Below, one piece after another: positions 5,730 through 9,249 of a DNA stretch of 9,249 nucleotides; the stretch's first letter is position 1, and each line of letters starts with the position of its first letter. This DNA is from Acetobacteraceae bacterium (GTDB lineage Bacteria; Pseudomonadota; Alphaproteobacteria; Acetobacterales; Acetobacteraceae). A model generated the notes under the pieces. That model made no database searches, was not told the origin of the DNA, and saw only the letters and a program-made list of their open reading frames with translations. The stretch lies in contig PKWQ01000222.1 in NCBI GenBank assembly GCA_003133265.1, forward strand, positions 4,700-13,948. The letters are read 5' to 3'. The position numbers and the translations under genes were made by a program.

Positions 5730-7262
5730 TCATGCTGAAATCACCTCGAAAAATCCCAGCAATGCGCTGAACAAGGCCGCGTCGTTGATCACGCGCGGCA
5801 CCTTGTTCTGTCCGCCCAGCCGGCCGCGTGCCTTCATCCAGGTGGCGAAGCCGCCGGGCGGGACAGCGAGCACGCGCGGCGGCAGCATCTGGCCTCGGGT
5901 CCGGTGGGCGCGATAATCGTCGTTGCGGCGCGACAACGCGGCATCGGTATCGGCGGCGAATTTGGCCAGCGCTTCGGGGTCGGGCGGCCCCTCGGCGAAC
6001 TCGACGACGAACACATGCCGGCCTTGCGGCGTGGCACGGCTTAGCGGCGCCGCGCCGACCGAAAAATCGGCCACCTGGCGGCCGATCGCGCCGGAGGCTT
6101 CCAGCACCGCCTGCTCGATCTCCTCGCCGTTCAGGTGCTCGCCGTACGCCGACAGGAAATAGGACGTGCGGCCGGTGACCAGCAGGCGGGGCGGATCGCG
6201 GTTGATCAGGCGGACGACATCGCCGAGCACATAGGCCCACAGGCCGGCGCAACTGCTGATCGCCAGGGCGTAGTCCACGCCGGTTTGCGCGTCGGCGATC
6301 CAGTGCCGGCGCGGCGCGGTTGCCTCCAGTTCCTCCACCGGGATGAACTCGAAGAACAGCCCGCTATCGAGCAGCATCCGGAGACCGTCGCCGGGCCCGC
6401 GATCGGCCAGCGCGATGAAGCCCTCGCTGGCGGGATAGACCTCGCGCAGTTCGGCATGACTGCCTTCGAGCCATGCCGCGAAGCGGTCGCGATAGGGCGC
6501 GAAGCTGATCCCGCCGTGAACCAGCATTTCCAGATCGGGGTAGAACGAGGCAAGCCGGCGCGGCGCCTGCGGGCGCAACGCGGCGAGGCGCTCGAAAAAC
6601 AGCAGCAGCCAGCTCGGCGTGCCGTTGATCGACAGGATGCGCTCATGCAGGGAACGCTCGGCGAGGATTTCGACCTTGCGTTCCCAGTCCGCGATCAGCG
6701 CCAGATCGCGCGGCGGGAAATAGTACGGGCGCGCCCACCACGGAACATCCGCCGCGGCAATGCCGCTCAGATCGCCGCTGTGTATGCCGGGGGCTTCCTG
6801 GTTCAGCGCGGTGCTGCCGCCCAGCATGAAGTTGCGTCCGCTCAGGATGCGGCTGTCCGGACGGTTGGCGCAGTGATGCACCAGCAGGTCGAGCGCCGCG
6901 CGGCGATTGCTGCGGCACATCTCGGCGGTGACCGGGATATATTTCGTGCGTCCCGTCGTGGTGCCGGACGTCAGCGCGAATAACGGTATCCGCCCCGGCC
7001 ATGCCGCGTCGATCACCTGTGGAAACGACGGCGCCAGGTAGTCGCGCCAGAAATCGTCATAGTCGCGCAACGGCACGCTCTGCTGGAAATCCGCGACCGA
7101 GGTGATGCGGTCGAACCGATGGGCGCGGCCGAAGCGGGTTCCGGCGGCGTGGCGAACCAGCCGCAGAAGTTGCTGTTGCTGAACCTCCGCCGGAACCTGG
7201 CGCGCGAGCCGGCCGAGACGGTAGTGCCCGTAGGCACGCAGCAATGGCGTGGCGTCGATCAT
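5730..7262 (-). CDS. GH3-family acyl-acid amido synthetase (adenylating)
   Basis: This is a complete 510-residue cytoplasmic enzyme of the GH3 family. The best-known members are plant enzymes that activate a carboxylic acid with ATP and join it to an amino acid. ATP motif 1 is TSGTTTGRTKYIP (98-110), motif 2 is YPASEG (276-281, plant YxxSE), and motif 3 is YVLGD (344-348, plant YRxGD). SAYGEHLNGEEIEQAV (371-386) is the bacterial form of the hinge to the C-terminal domain. A conserved lysine lies in GQNKVPR (484-490). No signal peptide is present. The ATG at 7262 overlaps the stop of the upstream acylase gene (ATGA), and the Shine-Dalgarno is weak, so translation is probably coupled. The open frame continues far upstream inside the acylase gene in a different frame; that extension is not part of the protein. 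Substrates are unknown; bacterial GH3 proteins are little studied. Confidence in the family is high, in the chemistry moderate. Confidence 0.93.
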   Translation of the reverse strand: MIDATPLLRAYGHYRLGRLARQVPAEVQQQQLLRLVRHAAGTRFGRAHRFDRITSVADFQQSVPLRDYDDFWRDYLAPSFPQVIDAAWPGRIPLFALTSGTTTGRTKYIPVTAEMCRSNRRAALDLLVHHCANRPDSRILSGRNFMLGGSTALNQEAPGIHSGDLSGIAAADVPWWARPYYFPPRDLALIADWERKVEILAERSLHERILSINGTPSWLLLFFERLAALRPQAPRRLASFYPDLEMLVHGGISFAPYRDRFAAWLEGSHAELREVYPASEGFIALADRGPGDGLRMLLDSGLFFEFIPVEELEATAPRRHWIADAQTGVDYALAISSCAGLWAYVLGDVVRLINRDPPRLLVTGRTSYFLSAYGEHLNGEEIEQAVLEASGAIGRQVADFSVGAAPLSRATPQGRHVFVVEFAEGPPDPEALAKFAADTDAALSRRNDDYRAHRTRGQMLPPRVLAVPPGGFATWMKARGRLGGQNKVPRVINDAALFSALLGFFEVISA

Positions 7263-9249
7263 CGTCCGGCGGGTCCCAGATGCTGCACATGGGGGAATTC
7301 GCGTTCCACCGCCGCCTGGGTCAGCGGCAGGCGAATGTCCTGGCCGGCTTTCCACAGCGTCATCTGGTCGGCGTAGTTGGCGCTGCCGAGCCAGCCGTCC
7401 TGGCCGCCGAACAGCACGCCATAGGTGGCGTCGGGATCGCCGAGATCCGCCAGGAACCGCGCCTGCGCGCCGAACGCGACCGCGTGGCGCGTGTGTACCA
7501 GGCCATGCGCGGTCTTCATCACCGTCTCGCGCGAACCACCGACCGGATACTCGTCCAGCCGGAACGCTGCGCCGATCAGCGGAATACGCGCCAGGACCGA
7601 GCGCACCGGCATCCGGTGCATCTCTCCCCAGTTGGTGAACCGCGCGGCGTCGCCGGCGGCGTCCGACAGCGCCCGGCGCAGCAGCGCGGCCCGTTCCGGC
7701 GCAGCCAGCGCGGCAAGGTCCGCCCGCAGGAAGGTCAGCAGATGGGTCCATGTGGGTTCCGGCCGGCGCGCGCCCAGTCGGTGCGCCACGTGATACAGCA
7801 GCGTCTCGAACGCCACCGGCTCGGTGGCCGAGGCGGCGTAGCTGCCGGCCCAGCGGCGCAGGCGGGCGACGAATTCCGGTCGGTCGCTGGCCACGCCGGC
7901 ATCGTCCAGCGCATTCACCAGCATCGCCGCCAGTCCGGCGGCCGCCGTGGAAACCACGTCCTGGTGCAGGACGCGCAGATCGTCCAGCGACAGTTTCTCC
8001 CGTTGTGCCAGCAAGCTCCGCAACCGCTCGACCCGTTCGCGCGCGCTGAAGAAATAGCCGGTCGGCGGATCGGTCGGCGGTGGCGCGTTGTTCGCCGACG
8101 CCAGGAAGCCTTCCGGAGGATCGAGCACCCAGGGCAGCTCTTCCGATGTGGCATGGCCATGCCATTGCGCCAAGGGCGAGTGTGGATCGAGCACGAGGTC
8201 CGGCGGTTGGCCGGCTGCGCGCCGGGGCAGCCATACCGCCATGATCTGACCGATATTGCCGTCCCGGCCAGCGAACTGCATGTTCTGGCCGCCGACGCCA
8301 TAGCTGGCGAACGCGGCGCGGAACGCCGTCGGCGATCGCGCGTGCGGCAGCCGCAGGAACGCGGTGATCTCGTCGCTCGCCCGATGGCCCATCCAGCGCA
8401 GCGCGATCCTGGCATCCGGGCGGGCACGCAAACGCGGGATGTCGGAGACGATCGGGCCGAGCCGGGAGCGGCGGACCATCACCCTGCGGTCGAACCAGAA
8501 CCGGGTGCGGATACGCTCCGGCCGGGACGCGATGGCGCCGGGCGGCTCGCGCGCGACGTCGTACAGGTCGCTGGAGGCCGCGCGCATGTTGGTTCCGCCC
8601 CAGGCCATGTGCTCGGAGCGGCCGAGCGCGAAGAACGGCAGGCCGGCCGGCATCAGTCCGACGGCGCGCCAGTGCGGCGAGCAGACCCCCGCCAGCAGCC
8701 AGACATTCGGCAACGCCAGCGGCAGATGCGGATTGCACGCCAGCAGGGCGCCGCCGCTGGCGCTGTGCGACGGGGCCACGACGACGCAGTTGCTGCCGGG
8801 ACGGCTGTGGCGCAGCAGCACGCGCGCCAGCGTCGCGTCAGGTTCGCCAACCGCGCCGCCGGTTTCGCCGCCGCCGCCGGCGGCCAGCGCGCGTTGCCAG
8901 ATGGCAGGCCAGTCCGGCGAATCCCTATGCCGGATCAGCGAGAAATAGCTGAGCCAGTTGATGTCGGCGCCCGCCAGACGGCCGATCGCCAGCAGGTCGC
9001 GCAGGCTCCATCGCTCCCGGCGGATGCCGAGCAGGCTGTATTCGGGCGGCTGTGCGCTCGCGTGGTCCTGGTAGAAATTCAGCCCGTCCAGGAAGTCGTG
9101 CATCCAGCCGAGCGTTTCCGGCGGCATCGCCGCCGCGATCGAAGCGGCCGCGTGCGGGAAGTCGATAATGCGCAGGATCTGGTCCACATCGCGCGCCCGG
9201 GGCCCCGCCATCTCCGCGATGCGGCCATAGACCACGCGCTTAGCCATCG
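7259..9249 (-). CDS. penicillin acylase family Ntn hydrolase (N-terminus beyond window)
   Basis: At least 662 residues are visible. The family hydrolyses acyl-amide bonds in penicillins, N-acyl homoserine lactones or related amides, usually in the periplasm after self-cleavage into two chains. Numbering from the Met at 9247, the alpha-chain part runs to about 120, a Gly-rich linker covers 123-135, and the nucleophile is S152 in RPGSNCVVV, which would become the beta-chain N-terminus. Further family landmarks are ACNPHLPLALPN (170-181), LGRSEHMAWGGTN (208-220), and ASANNAP (383-389) with N386 as the probable oxyanion asparagine, 234 residues after the nucleophile. The C-terminal LFGGQDGWLGSANYADQMTLW is typical. 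The Met at 9247 is probably internal: MAKRVVYGRIAEMAG fits the family's M-x-x-R-R-x-x-x-GRLAE block, which normally lies 60 or more residues into the protein. Signal peptide and true start are therefore off the edge. Substrate is unknown. Confidence 0.92.
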   Translation of the reverse strand, partial: MAKRVVYGRIAEMAGPRARDVDQILRIIDFPHAAASIAAAMPPETLGWMHDFLDGLNFYQDHASAQPPEYSLLGIRRERWSLRDLLAIGRLAGADINWLSYFSLIRHRDSPDWPAIWQRALAAGGGGETGGAVGEPDATLARVLLRHSRPGSNCVVVAPSHSASGGALLACNPHLPLALPNVWLLAGVCSPHWRAVGLMPAGLPFFALGRSEHMAWGGTNMRAASSDLYDVAREPPGAIASRPERIRTRFWFDRRVMVRRSRLGPIVSDIPRLRARPDARIALRWMGHRASDEITAFLRLPHARSPTAFRAAFASYGVGGQNMQFAGRDGNIGQIMAVWLPRRAAGQPPDLVLDPHSPLAQWHGHATSEELPWVLDPPEGFLASANNAPPPTDPPTGYFFSARERVERLRSLLAQREKLSLDDLRVLHQDVVSTAAAGLAAMLVNALDDAGVASDRPEFVARLRRWAGSYAASATEPVAFETLLYHVAHRLGARRPEPTWTHLLTFLRADLAALAAPERAALLRRALSDAAGDAARFTNWGEMHRMPVRSVLARIPLIGAAFRLDEYPVGGSRETVMKTAHGLVHTRHAVAFGAQARFLADLGDPDATYGVLFGGQDGWLGSANYADQMTLWKAGQDIRLPLTQAAVEREFPHVQHLGPAGR
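8792..8794 (-). other. predicted autoprocessing site / nucleophile Ser codon of the acylase
   Basis: This AGC encodes S152 of the visible acylase, after Gly and before Asn-Cys. In penicillin acylases the chain cuts itself just before this serine, which then acts as both nucleophile and base. The assignment rests on the surrounding motif order and the distance to the ASANN asparagine. Confidence 0.75.

Noticed and set aside
6135..6983. A 282-codon plus-strand open frame opposite the GH3 gene
   Set aside because: It is an antisense shadow with no ribosome binding site or recognisable motif.
7263..8738. Upstream extension of the GH3 frame by 492 codons within the acylase gene, suggesting a 1002-residue fusion
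   Set aside because: The extension is out of frame with the clear acylase protein and lacks any domain. The GH3 ATG at the ATGA overlap matches the normal GH3 N-terminus and length.

Overview
The window is G+C rich throughout (roughly two thirds G+C by eye, not computed), with genes packed tightly, overlapping stops and starts, and long chance open frames on the wrong strand. This fits a free-living proteobacterium, most likely an alphaproteobacterium such as a member of the Rhodospirillales/Acetobacteraceae. That placement rests on style and gene content only. There are no RNA genes, insertion sequences, CRISPR arrays or signs of recent transfer.

Left part (1-5698): a classical short-chain dehydrogenase/reductase (SDR), cut by the left edge, reads leftward from 575. 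Divergent from it is a complete import operon of the branched-chain/hydrophobic amino acid (HAAT, Liv-type) ABC family. Its order is substrate-binding protein (873-2045), LivH-like permease (2097-3047), LivM-like permease (3057-3923), LivG-like ATPase (3923-4693), LivF-like ATPase (4695-5378), and a 97-residue DUF1330 protein (5405-5698). The 297-bp divergent spacer carries an 8-bp perfect inverted repeat with half-sites 21 bp apart that overlaps two opposing -35-like boxes. It also holds a perfect 10+1+10 dyad upstream of the binding-protein start. The SDR, importer and DUF1330 gene look like one uptake-and-use unit for an unidentified small molecule. The ligand cannot be read from the sequence.

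Right part (5730-9249): two genes read leftward and converge on the importer operon with a 31-bp gap. The first is a penicillin-acylase-family Ntn hydrolase whose N-terminus lies beyond the right edge. The second is a complete 510-residue GH3-family acyl-acid amido synthetase. They share a 4-bp ATGA overlap, so they are probably translationally coupled. One family makes acyl-amide bonds using ATP, and the other hydrolyses acyl-amide bonds. This opposed-chemistry pair is the most interesting item in the window and could be a small make-and-break system for N-acyl conjugates. That is inference, and neither substrate is known.
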